Shown here: in pieces, positions 1-5,972 of the stretch
How the letters are laid out: each line of letters begins with the position of its first letter
How positions within the stretch are numbered: position 1 is the first letter of the stretch
From: Alphaproteobacteria bacterium
GTDB lineage: Bacteria > Pseudomonadota > Alphaproteobacteria > Micavibrionales > Micavibrionaceae
Direction: 5' to 3'
DNA length: 42,506 nt
Assembly: GCA_009995595.1 (NCBI GenBank)
Contig: JAACPE010000008.1
Span: 1 to 42,506 of the forward strand
Made by a program: the position numbers and the translations under genes
Notes under the pieces: generated by a model
What the model was told of the DNA's origin: nothing
What the model saw: only the letters and a program-made list of their open reading frames with translations
Databases searched by the model: none

Positions 1-1035
1 TGGCTTCCTCAAATAAACGGCGTTGTCCGCACCTATGAGTGCATGATCCCCGCGCTTGAATCCATGGGTCATCGCGTGCGCGTCATCGGGCCAAGTGATT
101 TTAAATTCACCATACCCTGCCCTAGCTATAGCGAAATAAAGCTTGCTCTTTTTGCTTATAGACCACTCAAAAAGATGATAGAGGATCACACTCCAGACAC
201 CATCCATATCGCCACCGAAGGGCCGCTTGGTATTGCCGCGCAAAAATATTGTACCCGTCATGGTATCCCTTATTCAACGAGCTATCACACGCAGTTCCCT
301 GACTACGTCAAGGCACGCGTTGAAAAAATATGTAAGCCTTTGGCAAGTTTCTCTTATGACTTTTCGATCAAAAAAATTGTAAAATTCCACAGCGCCGCAC
401 AAAGCGTCTTGGTCACAACGCAAAGTATGAAAGACCAACTCATCGATTGGGGCGTCACATCCCCCATTCACCTTTTCACGCGCGGCGTTGACCAAAATAT
501 TTTTAACGCCGTCAATAATCCTGATATTTTTAAAGACCTCCCTAAGCCCATCGCCCTTTACGTCGGGCGCGTTGCCATTGAAAAAAATATTGATGCGTTT
601 TTACAAATGCCCTGGGCGGGGTCAAAAGTAATCGTTGGTGCAGGGCCAGAAATTGACCGCCTTCGGAAACACTATCCTGATGCCCTTTTCACTGGCAAAA
701 AAACAGGCACCGATTTGGCCGCCCATTATCAAAGTGCCGATGTCTTTGTGTTTCCATCCAAAACCGACACGTTCGGCATGGTGATGATCGAGGCACTCTC
801 CTGCGGCCTGCCCATAGCCGCCTATCCTGTCACGGGACCAAAAGACATTGTAACAGAGCCTCTTTTAGGCACCCTGCATGATCATTTATCCACTGCGGCA
901 GAAGCGATTTTGAAAGAAAATATCCCCGAGGGTGATAAAAACAAAAAAAAGAGAGAAAAATATGTCAAAATGCGCTATAGTTGGGCTCTCGCGGCAGAGC
1001 AATTTATTGCGGCCTGCCCCGTTTATAAAAAATAA
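1..1035 (+). CDS. Glycosyltransferase family 4 (GT-B), 5' end outside window
   Basis: The reading frame is open from base 1. It encodes WLPQINGVVRTY before the first in-window ATG at 43, which is the usual conserved N-terminal acceptor loop of GT4 enzymes, so the gene starts upstream and 344 residues are visible. Further family marks are the GHRVRVIGP strand, a YHTQFPDYV segment, a central YVGRVAIEKN motif (start of the nucleotide-sugar domain) and VFPSKTDTFGMVMIEALSCGLP, which holds the EX7E-like donor-binding glutamates. The predicted role is cytoplasmic or inner-membrane-associated transfer of a sugar from an activated donor to a lipid or polysaccharide. The closest general resemblance is to alpha-mannosyl or glycolipid transferases. 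The exact donor and acceptor cannot be read from sequence. The cpdR-like gene follows 38 nt downstream. Confidence 0.85.
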   Translation, partial: WLPQINGVVRTYECMIPALESMGHRVRVIGPSDFKFTIPCPSYSEIKLALFAYRPLKKMIEDHTPDTIHIATEGPLGIAAQKYCTRHGIPYSTSYHTQFPDYVKARVEKICKPLASFSYDFSIKKIVKFHSAAQSVLVTTQSMKDQLIDWGVTSPIHLFTRGVDQNIFNAVNNPDIFKDLPKPIALYVGRVAIEKNIDAFLQMPWAGSKVIVGAGPEIDRLRKHYPDALFTGKKTGTDLAAHYQSADVFVFPSKTDTFGMVMIEALSCGLPIAAYPVTGPKDIVTEPLLGTLHDHLSTAAEAILKENIPEGDKNKKKREKYVKMRYSWALAAEQFIAACPVYKK

Positions 1036-1073
1036 TATAAATCAATGGCTTAACCACATTAAGGGACGATATA

Positions 1074-1433
1074 ATGGCGCATATTCTTTTGGTTGATGAT
1101 GACGTTGCAATGTTGGAGTTTGTAAAAGGATCGCTTCAAAATGCGGGCTTTACCGTGACCTCGATGACCAACGGCGATGATGCCTATGCGTTTTTGTCCA
1201 CATCCCCAGATATCGACCTGCTTTTAACCGATATCGTGATGAACGGTATGGACGGTCTTGCGCTTGCCGAAAAAGCAAAGAAGATGGCTCCAGACCTTAA
1301 AATCATGTTTATGACTGGCTTTACCGCCATGGCTCCCGCAGAGCGCGTTGGCGGCGCCCAAGTGATGGCAAAGCCGCTCCACCTTAAAGACCTTGTGGCG
1401 CATGTTCACTTACAATTACAAGCCATGGCGTAA
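1074..1433 (+). CDS. cpdR: CpdR-like single-domain response regulator
   Basis: This 119-residue protein is a lone receiver domain with no output domain. The acidic pocket is D8-D9-D10, the phospho-acceptor is D53 in LLTDIVMNGMDG, the switch threonine is T81 in MTGF, and the conserved lysine is K100 in AKPL. The TDIVM.GMDG and MFMTGF blocks match the alphaproteobacterial CpdR group. In Caulobacter, unphosphorylated CpdR primes ClpXP for degradation of CtrA and other cell-cycle proteins. The start ATG has a good ribosome binding site (AAGGGA). Calling it CpdR rather than another short receiver is inference from motif similarity. The CtrA-like boxes elsewhere in the window support the circuit being present. 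Confidence 0.8.
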   Translation: MAHILLVDDDVAMLEFVKGSLQNAGFTVTSMTNGDDAYAFLSTSPDIDLLLTDIVMNGMDGLALAEKAKKMAPDLKIMFMTGFTAMAPAERVGGAQVMAKPLHLKDLVAHVHLQLQAMA

Positions 1434-1537
1434 TTTGAATTAAACACGTTAAAAACACTAGTTTTTGCAAAAAAAGCTTGAAAAAATACGCTAATTTCTA
1501 TTTTGTGTGAGTTCCGCTTTATACGGTTAAATAAAGT

Positions 1538-1612
1538 GGGCGGTTAGCTCAGTGGTAGAGCACTTGCTCGACACGCAAGGGGTCACAGGTTCAAGTCCCG
1601 TACCGCCCACCA
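1538..1612 (+). tRNA. tRNA-Val (anticodon GAC), CCA encoded
   Basis: A full cloverleaf can be drawn. The acceptor stem is GGGCGGT (1538-1544) with ACCGCCC (1602-1608), the D stem GCTC/GAGC, the anticodon stem CTTGC/GCAAG with loop TCGACAC (1568-1574), and the T loop TTCAAGT, followed by A1609 and CCA. The anticodon at 1570-1572 is GAC, giving valine. Two features are odd: position 33 (1569) is C instead of the nearly universal T, and the T stem ACAGG/CCCGT has an A-C mismatch (1587 with 1599). It may be a divergent but functional tRNA or one beginning to decay. Confidence 0.92.
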
Positions 1613-1614
1613 TT

Positions 1615-1803
1615 TTAAAACTTCTGCCTAGACTTCAACTGATCATTATCATTGGCAACCGCTGTGCCCTCAATTTTATCGCCATCATTGGCAAGATCAA
1701 AAATCATAGCAAGTTCATCACAACCCCCATAGGCCATGCTCACCGCACGGGAATAGAGCCATTGATGCAAAAAATCGCTATCACTGAAATTAATTTTAGA
1801 CAT
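1615..1803 (-). CDS. Small hypothetical protein (62 aa)
   Basis: This is an unrecognised 62-residue acidic soluble protein with no membrane segment or signal peptide. Support for a real gene is a good ribosome binding site (TAAGGAT) a few bases before the ATG, ordinary amino-acid composition, and a C-terminal AVANDN tract of a kind often seen near the ends of alphaproteobacterial proteins. It ends 3 bases from the tRNA-Val gene on the opposite strand. It is divergent from the 49-residue gene at 1990, and the shared upstream region carries a TTAA-N7-TTAA box and an 11-bp inverted repeat. The open frame on the opposite strand runs through the tRNA and is less credible. No function can be proposed. 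Confidence 0.6.
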   Translation of the reverse strand: MSKINFSDSDFLHQWLYSRAVSMAYGGCDELAMIFDLANDGDKIEGTAVANDNDQLKSRQKF

Positions 1804-1883
1804 AAAAATCCTTACGCTTTAGAAGAAATTCAAACAGTTTTGAATTACGTTTCGTTGAAGAAGGCTGTTATACGGGGCAAGGT

Positions 1884-1898
1884 TTAACAAAAAGTTAA
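1884..1898. promoter_or_regulatory. CtrA-type box TTAA-N7-TTAA
   Basis: TTAACAAAAAGTTAA is a perfect TTAA-N7-TTAA match and is itself an inverted repeat. It differs by one base from the box at 3863-3877 in front of the XRE/CDPS operon. It lies 81 bases upstream of the 62-residue minus-strand gene and 92 bases upstream of the 49-residue plus-strand gene. Binding by CtrA is inference; the AT-rich background lowers the weight of a single hit. Confidence 0.45.
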
Positions 1899-1902
1899 AA
1901 AA

Positions 1903-1937
1903 GTGAATAAATTCATTTATAAGGATAATTTATTCAC
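1903..1937. repeat. Perfect 11-bp inverted repeat in divergent promoter region
   Basis: GTGAATAAATT (1903-1913) and AATTTATTCAC (1927-1937) are exact reverse complements separated by 13 bases. The repeat is AT-rich and sits next to the CtrA-type box between two divergent small genes. It could be a regulator operator or a weak hairpin. A second, overlapping arm pair, CACAGG (1935-1940) and CCTGTG (1959-1964), is followed by six Ts and could act as a weak terminator. Confidence 0.5.
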
Positions 1938-1989
1938 AGGTTTTAAAAATAACAATTGCCTGTGTTTTTTAAACACATAAGATGCCGCT

Positions 1990-2139
1990 ATGAATTTCCT
2001 AACAAGCAGACTCAAATTTTTAAAAAAGCCCTCTAAAAATGTTTTCTGGGCCTGGGTTATTTATCAGGCCATTAAGGGTACGCTCACAACGACATTTATA
2101 TGGGTGCCGCTAATTTACCTATGGTGGACGGGAAGCTAA
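1990..2139 (+). CDS. Small hydrophobic membrane protein (49 aa)
   Basis: A 50-codon frame from ATG 1990 to TAA 2137-2139 encodes a 49-residue protein. It has a basic N-terminus (SRLKFLKKPSK) followed by about 30 mostly hydrophobic, Trp-rich residues (FWAWVIYQAIKG, then FIWVPLIYLWW). The positive-inside pattern suggests one membrane-spanning helix or hairpin with the N-terminus in the cytoplasm. From memory, similar very short proteins with a YQA.KGT core occur in other alphaproteobacteria; this needs a search. There is no strong ribosome binding site, so expression is uncertain. The gene converges with the CDPS operon, whose terminator lies between them. Confidence 0.55.
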   Translation: MNFLTSRLKFLKKPSKNVFWAWVIYQAIKGTLTTTFIWVPLIYLWWTGS

Positions 2140-2278
2140 AACCCGCTCACATCCAATCGTATAGCACCCTTTTGCGACAATCACGCCATTTAGTATTTAT
2201 TAATAGAATCGCGCTATTATTGTAACTGTATTCCCCATACATATTTAGTTTCGGGAGGTCTAGTTCCCAATTAAGAAA

Positions 2279-2309
2279 CCCGCGGGCAGATTTTACTCTG
2301 CACCGCGGG
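2279..2309 (-). terminator. Rho-independent terminator of the XRE/CDPS operon
   Basis: CCCGCGG (2279-2285) pairs with CCGCGGG (2303-2309), and the stem continues with GCAGA/TCTGC around a six-base loop, leaving one bulged base. Read on the minus strand, the hairpin is followed by TTTCTTAATT. It lies 43 bases past the CDPS stop codon and marks the end of that transcript, so no further gene belongs to it. The strong GC stem stands out in this AT-rich island. Confidence 0.75.
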
Positions 2310-2351
2310 CTCTGTGGTGGGGAAACTTTTTTAATTCTTTTAAATTACTTT

Positions 2352-3188
2352 TTAGTTGCCTACAACTTTGATAACTGGAGACGATACAGATAGCGCAGCA
2401 GATCTTTGACCAAACCTTCCATCAAGATTTTGTCTATTTTTAGCAGGTTCACTTGCGCGCACAGATTCTTCTCTAAATTCTATTCTAGTAAAACCATACT
2501 TACTGCCCGAAGTTTTTTGTTCCTCAGGTTTGAATAAGGTACAGGGTAATAAAGAACTTCCTGGATACACATCTGCAGCAAGTTCATCTTCAAACATAAT
2601 TGAAAAGGCAGCACATTCTTCTAACAGGTAATCAGTAGAGTATTGCTGAAATTTTCCGAAATCAAAATCACCAGAAATACCTTCTCTTTTTTGCATTCTA
2701 CTCCAAAAAGATTTAACTTCTTCTTCTACTGCTTGGCTAACCGAAGAGTCATTTCTATGTATATCGGCAACACGATCTCTATGAACTAAATATTCATCCC
2801 TAGACGTCCAATCACTCCATCTTTTTACTTCAAAACGATCGCTCTGACGCATACCTATATTAATATTTCGTTTGATCCACTCATCACCTAAGCGTCTAGC
2901 ATGAGCATAGGCCTCTTTAGGAGTTTCCCCTTCGAACAAGTAATTGTGTCTTTGTAAAGTATCGTTTACACAAATAATAATACGATCAAAATTATCCATT
3001 GCCCATTGCATTGTAGCTTTGAACTTAGGATGTTCATGATTTGGTTTACCAACGCTGATATGAAAACGTGCTGTTTTATGGTCTTTATATCCATCTGCAC
3101 GCTTAACTTTTACAGAGATTACTGCTTCTTCGGAATTATCATTCCCTATAGCAATACCATTGAAATCTAATGGCTTAGAAGCGTTCAT
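2352..3188 (-). CDS. tRNA-dependent cyclodipeptide synthase, XYP-type
   Basis: CDPSs have a Rossmann fold related to class I aminoacyl-tRNA synthetases. They join the amino acids of two aminoacyl-tRNAs into a cyclodipeptide (diketopiperazine) through an acyl-enzyme on a serine. Seen here: ISVGKPNHEHPKF with the candidate nucleophile S45 (AlbC S37), then a WAMDNFDRIIICV strand and DTLQRHN (76-82), which I recall as a hallmark of XYP-type enzymes. Next come GDEWIKRN (101-108) and KRWSDW (122-127). Y187-L-L-E-E191 matches the AlbC Y178/E182 pair, and D206-V-Y208-P209-G matches the Y202-P203 signature. About 50 residues of polar tail follow the core, making this 278-residue protein longer than typical members. 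It overlaps the upstream XRE gene by 14 nt, so translation is probably coupled. No cyclodipeptide oxidase, P450 or methyltransferase is nearby. The product cannot be predicted. The family call is strong; the XYP subclass is good but unverified. Confidence 0.86.
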   Translation of the reverse strand: MNASKPLDFNGIAIGNDNSEEAVISVKVKRADGYKDHKTARFHISVGKPNHEHPKFKATMQWAMDNFDRIIICVNDTLQRHNYLFEGETPKEAYAHARRLGDEWIKRNINIGMRQSDRFEVKRWSDWTSRDEYLVHRDRVADIHRNDSSVSQAVEEEVKSFWSRMQKREGISGDFDFGKFQQYSTDYLLEECAAFSIMFEDELAADVYPGSSLLPCTLFKPEEQKTSGSKYGFTRIEFREESVRASEPAKNRQNLDGRFGQRSAALSVSSPVIKVVGN

Positions 3189-3825
3189 TTGATGTACTCT
3201 CCACTGGTTGTTCTAATATGCTCCAAAGCATATTAAATGTATTACGTTGTATCTCAGCATTAATAGGGTCAACTCTGATTGATGCCCTTAACACATTAGA
3301 GGTTTCATTAGCTATTCTATCTCCATAGACTAAAGTCACTCTGTTAATAAAAAATCCCTTTTTAATATAACGGTATTCCTCTAGAGGCCCCATCATATAA
3401 GTATTACCTTCTTCAATGAGCTGACGCATTTTTATGCCTTCATTTCTCATCTGCCTGTATTTATCGTTTACTTTCTTTGATGATACCTTGTCATCTGAAT
3501 ACATAATTAAAAGCTCAGGATTTTTGTGACCTTTTAATTGCTCTGACACATCTTCTAATATTTTAAGATATGTCTCTTCATGGGTATCAGTCTCAATAAA
3601 GAAAATAGGGTTTAAATTTCTTTTTACACCATCATTCTCTGTAAACTCTACACCCTCGCGCTCATAGAACCGCTGTATGTCCGTAAGCCGAGTGCCTGAC
3701 ACATCGCTTTGGCCGCTTTCTATTTTTGACAGTGTGTTGGCAGCTATCCCTAAATACTCGGCTACATGCCCTTGGGAAACATCCAACATCGCTCTCGCGG
3801 CTCTCATTTGTGTCGGCGTAATCAT
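3175..3825 (-). CDS. XRE-family regulator with C-terminal sensor-like domain
   Basis: This protein has 216 residues. Residues 4-56 form a Cro/C1-type helix-turn-helix (RAARAMLDVSQGHVAEYLGI, then NTLSKIESGQ). A roughly 130-residue domain follows, with strands such as ELLIMYSDD, MRQLIEEG, INRVTLVYGDRIA and a final NTFNMLWSIL helix. The arrangement of an effector strand, a YGD turn and a terminal F..LW helix recalls the PLD-like sensor modules of TrmB-type regulators; that is inference. The start follows a weak AAGAA motif and gives the usual MITP.Q.RAAR N-terminus. It is first in an operon with the CDPS gene and overlaps it by 14 nt. It probably controls its own promoter, where a 12-bp palindrome and a CtrA-type box lie 26-53 bases upstream. 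Confidence 0.85.
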   Translation of the reverse strand: MITPTQMRAARAMLDVSQGHVAEYLGIAANTLSKIESGQSDVSGTRLTDIQRFYEREGVEFTENDGVKRNLNPIFFIETDTHEETYLKILEDVSEQLKGHKNPELLIMYSDDKVSSKKVNDKYRQMRNEGIKMRQLIEEGNTYMMGPLEEYRYIKKGFFINRVTLVYGDRIANETSNVLRASIRVDPINAEIQRNTFNMLWSILEQPVESTSNERF

Positions 3826-3850
3826 TCTTGTTTTCTTTCTTAATCGCGTT

Positions 3851-3862
3851 GAGTTTAAACTC
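3851..3862. promoter_or_regulatory. Perfect palindrome, candidate XRE operator
   Basis: GAGTTTAAACTC is a perfect 12-bp palindrome 26 bases upstream of the XRE start codon. XRE dimers commonly bind such short palindromes next to their own gene, so autoregulation is plausible. It directly abuts the TTAA-N7-TTAA box at 3863, so two regulators could compete here. Confidence 0.5.
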
Positions 3863-3878
3863 TTAACGAAAAGTTAAC
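3863..3878. promoter_or_regulatory. CtrA-type box before the XRE/CDPS operon
   Basis: TTAACGAAAAGTTAAC matches TTAA-N7-TTAA(C) and is symmetric (TTAAC/GTTAA). It lies 38 bases upstream of the XRE start, where it could overlap the promoter. It is nearly identical to the box at 1884-1898. Assignment to CtrA rests on the motif only. Confidence 0.5.
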
Positions 3879-3980
3879 ATGAATATTGCGTCCTTTATAG
3901 CAGGATAATTTAGCATTGCAAGGGATTTTTTTCATATTCTTGTAAGAAAATTCTCCTTTCGGGGGATAAAACTCACTTTT

Positions 3981-3996
3981 TTAACCATTTATTAAC
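3981..3996. promoter_or_regulatory. CtrA-type box before the 102-aa gene
   Basis: TTAACCATTTATTAAC contains the half-site TTAACCAT and the full TTAA-N7-TTAAC spacing, the best match to the Caulobacter CtrA consensus in the window. It is 58 bases upstream of the ATG at 4055 and about 155 bases upstream of the divergent XRE gene. Confidence 0.55.
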
Positions 3997-4054
3997 TTTT
4001 TATCTTTACATTTTCTCATATCGCAACTATTATGAAAAACATAAAGGAACCCAA

Positions 4055-4363
4055 ATGACCCTAATAACCCTATCAGCGAATAACGTCACCCCAATGTTTT
4101 CGCCGGCAATGAAAAGAGAATTCATGGCACAGCAACCCAAAACACAAACACAAGAGCTTTCGATCTTTGATGTAAAAGAGCTTTACGATCTCGCTTACGA
4201 TCAAAAAGCAAAAGGCGCGAGCGCAGAAAAATTTCAGGCTTTAATGGCTGATGCCCTACAATTGGATATGGCTTATCGCCGCCAGCTCGCCAAGAATAAC
4301 CCTTACAGACAAATCAAGCGCAGCGCAAACAAGCAAGAAAGCACAGAAACAAAAGTCGCTTAA
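4055..4363 (+). CDS. Hypothetical protein (102 aa)
   Basis: I do not recognise this protein. It has no signal peptide or membrane segment. The middle (about residues 35-80, FDVKELYDLAYDQKAKG...ALQLDMAYRRQLAKN) is predicted helical and amphipathic, with a basic C-terminal tail, which would fit a small helical cytoplasmic or nucleic-acid-associated protein. ATG 4055 has a good ribosome binding site (AAAGGAA). A second in-frame ATG at 4124 starts MAQQPK and would remove a 23-residue leader. It is transcribed divergently from the XRE/CDPS operon, has its own CtrA-type box and ends at a clear terminator, so it forms a single-gene transcription unit. Confidence 0.65.
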   Translation: MTLITLSANNVTPMFSPAMKREFMAQQPKTQTQELSIFDVKELYDLAYDQKAKGASAEKFQALMADALQLDMAYRRQLAKNNPYRQIKRSANKQESTETKVA

Positions 4364-4414
4364 GCATAAAGTTTACAGGTATCAATTATCCCCGATTGAT
4401 TTAACCTCTCTACG

Positions 4415-4446
4415 AAACCCGTCGCAACAAACGACGGGTTTTTGTT
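4415..4446 (+). terminator. Rho-independent terminator after the 102-aa gene
   Basis: AAACCCGTCG (4415-4424) pairs perfectly with CGACGGGTTT (4432-4441) around a seven-base loop, followed by TTGTTTGTC. It lies about 50 bases after the stop codon of the 102-residue gene. Confidence 0.85.
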
Positions 4447-4601
4447 TGTCATAAAAAACACTTCTTAAAATTCAAGATAAAGTTGAACTAAATCCGAATA
4501 GAAAAGACGTGTCACACGCGCCGATTCGCGCTATACTCATAGGATAAGGCGGCTTTCTTATCGCTGTATTCATTCTGATTTCATAAAATAAAGATCAAAA
4601 C

Positions 4602-5150
4602 ATGGTAACAAAACGAAACATCTATCTTTTCTTTGGCTTGCTCGCTTGCGCATATATATTTGTGTATTCTTATGCCAATGCCCAAGAGGTCACAAGCGCC
4701 CCTATCGCTGGCGGCATTTTTGATATTGCCCCCTCGGCAAGCGCAGATGTCATGGAAAGTAATGCCGCGTTTGATAGCGATATGACGCATCCTGTTTTAT
4801 ACCTTACGCCCGATAAATCGGAGCTTGTGCGCCTTGACCAAGACGCCGCCAGTGTAATTGTCGGCAACCCCAATCATCTCAGCGTGATGCTCGATACTCC
4901 CAACACCCTCGTTGTTGTGCCGCGCGCGCAAGGCGCTAGCTACTTTACCGTGATGGGCAAAGATGGCTCAATCCTCATGCAGCGCCACGCGATTGTTGGC
5001 GGTAATCAGCAAGACAATTATGTCCGTATCCGCCGAAGCTGCGGCGCGAATTCTGGCAATGACTGTCAGGAAACCAGCGTTTACTTCTGCCCCGATGTTT
5101 GTCACGAAGTGAGCCTGGACCAGCAAGCAAGCACTAGTCGCCGCCGATAA
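4602..5150 (+). CDS. Stand-alone pilus assembly N-terminal (CpaC-N/RcpA-N) domain protein
   Basis: The first 27 residues form a signal peptide or N-terminal anchor ending ANAQ. Residues about 65-130 contain the small domain normally found at the front of the CpaC/RcpA secretin: SELVRLDQDAASVIVGNP, then LSVMLDTPNTLVVVPRAQGASYFTVMGKDG. The secretin barrel is missing, so this is a free periplasmic copy that may assist or cap the Tad secretin. The C-terminal 45 residues hold four cysteines (RRSCG..NDCQ..YFCPDVC), which could form disulfides in the periplasm. The full-length cpaC is at 11437-12966. The gene pairs with the TadD-like gene 54 nt downstream, on the strand opposite to the main tad operon. 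Confidence 0.78.
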   Translation: MVTKRNIYLFFGLLACAYIFVYSYANAQEVTSAPIAGGIFDIAPSASADVMESNAAFDSDMTHPVLYLTPDKSELVRLDQDAASVIVGNPNHLSVMLDTPNTLVVVPRAQGASYFTVMGKDGSILMQRHAIVGGNQQDNYVRIRRSCGANSGNDCQETSVYFCPDVCHEVSLDQQASTSRRR

Positions 5151-5204
5151 AATCACTTATACTGTTTTTCATTATTCACGCCTTAACTCTAAGGACCCAT
5201 TCTA

Positions 5205-5972
5205 ATGAAAAAATCATTGATCCTTCTTTCCCTGTGTGTCAGCACGATCGTGCTGCAGGCGTGCGCGTCTTCAGGTAAAACAGGAAGCTACAAAGCAAAT
5301 AGTGGCGCCTATAATGCCGCGCCTTCATACGCCAGCGCCAATACCCCAATTGACCGCGCCGTCGAAAAAGCGCTGAAAAATGCACAAACAGATCAAGAGC
5401 GTCTTGAGATTTTAGGAAAAATGCACGCACGCGAACCCAATAACGAAGGGGTTGCTATTTCATATGCCCGCTCCTTGCGTGATGATGAACAAATCAATAA
5501 ATCTTTTCGTGTCTTAGAACCCTTATCTCGACTAGAAAAACCAAGCGCCGATGTACTCACCGAAATGGCCATGACACAACTTGCCCTCGGTGACTTCAAA
5601 GGCGCCGAAGATAGCGCAGGCCGCGCCATTGAAATAAATGAAAAAGATGGCCGCGCCTATCTTGCGATGGGCACTGCCATGGACGCACAAAGCAAACATC
5701 AAGACGCCGAGATCGCCTTTCGTCAGGGCCTAGAATACACCAAAGGCGACCCTATTCCTTTACTCAACAACCTCGCTCTTAACTTGGCCTCACAAGGGCG
5801 TTTAGAGCAAGCACTCGATATCTTGGAAAAAGCAAAAGAAGAAGCACCAAACCGTATGGAGATTGAACGCAATCGCCGTATTATCTCTACGCTATTAGAA
5901 ACCGCTGGTACACCGCCGCCCGCACCGTCAGCAAAACCAGCGCCCGTGCCCTCAGCAAAACCTGCAGCTTAA
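5205..5972 (+). CDS. tadD: TadD-like TPR lipoprotein
   Basis: Residues 1-20 form a lipoprotein signal with lipobox LQAC (C20), so the mature protein should be membrane-anchored, facing the periplasm. Residues about 50-225 contain tetratricopeptide-like helical repeats (AVEKALKNAQTDQERLEILG; GDFKGAEDSAGRAIEINEKDGRAYLAMG; ALDILEKAKEEAPNR). A Pro-Ala-rich tail (PPPAPSAKPAPVPSAKPAA) ends the protein. TadD lipoproteins are thought to help localise or assemble the outer-membrane part of Flp pilus machines. The ribosome binding site is AAGGA. The stop codon overlaps that of tadC, which reads in from the other strand, by 4 bases. Confidence 0.8.
   Translation: MKKSLILLSLCVSTIVLQACASSGKTGSYKANSGAYNAAPSYASANTPIDRAVEKALKNAQTDQERLEILGKMHAREPNNEGVAISYARSLRDDEQINKSFRVLEPLSRLEKPSADVLTEMAMTQLALGDFKGAEDSAGRAIEINEKDGRAYLAMGTAMDAQSKHQDAEIAFRQGLEYTKGDPIPLLNNLALNLASQGRLEQALDILEKAKEEAPNRMEIERNRRIISTLLETAGTPPPAPSAKPAPVPSAKPAA

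Noticed and set aside
1552-1887. 111-residue open frame on the plus strand
   Set aside because: It begins inside the tRNA-Val gene and reads through it. The minus-strand frame 1615-1803 has a ribosome binding site and better composition.
1585-4054. Integration (att) site at the tRNA-Val end
   Set aside because: I looked for a second copy of the tRNA 3' end in the island and saw none, and there is no integrase gene.
4602-5150. Truncated CpaC pseudogene
   Set aside because: It has its own signal peptide, an intact domain and a distinct cysteine-containing C-terminus, so it looks like a real separate gene.
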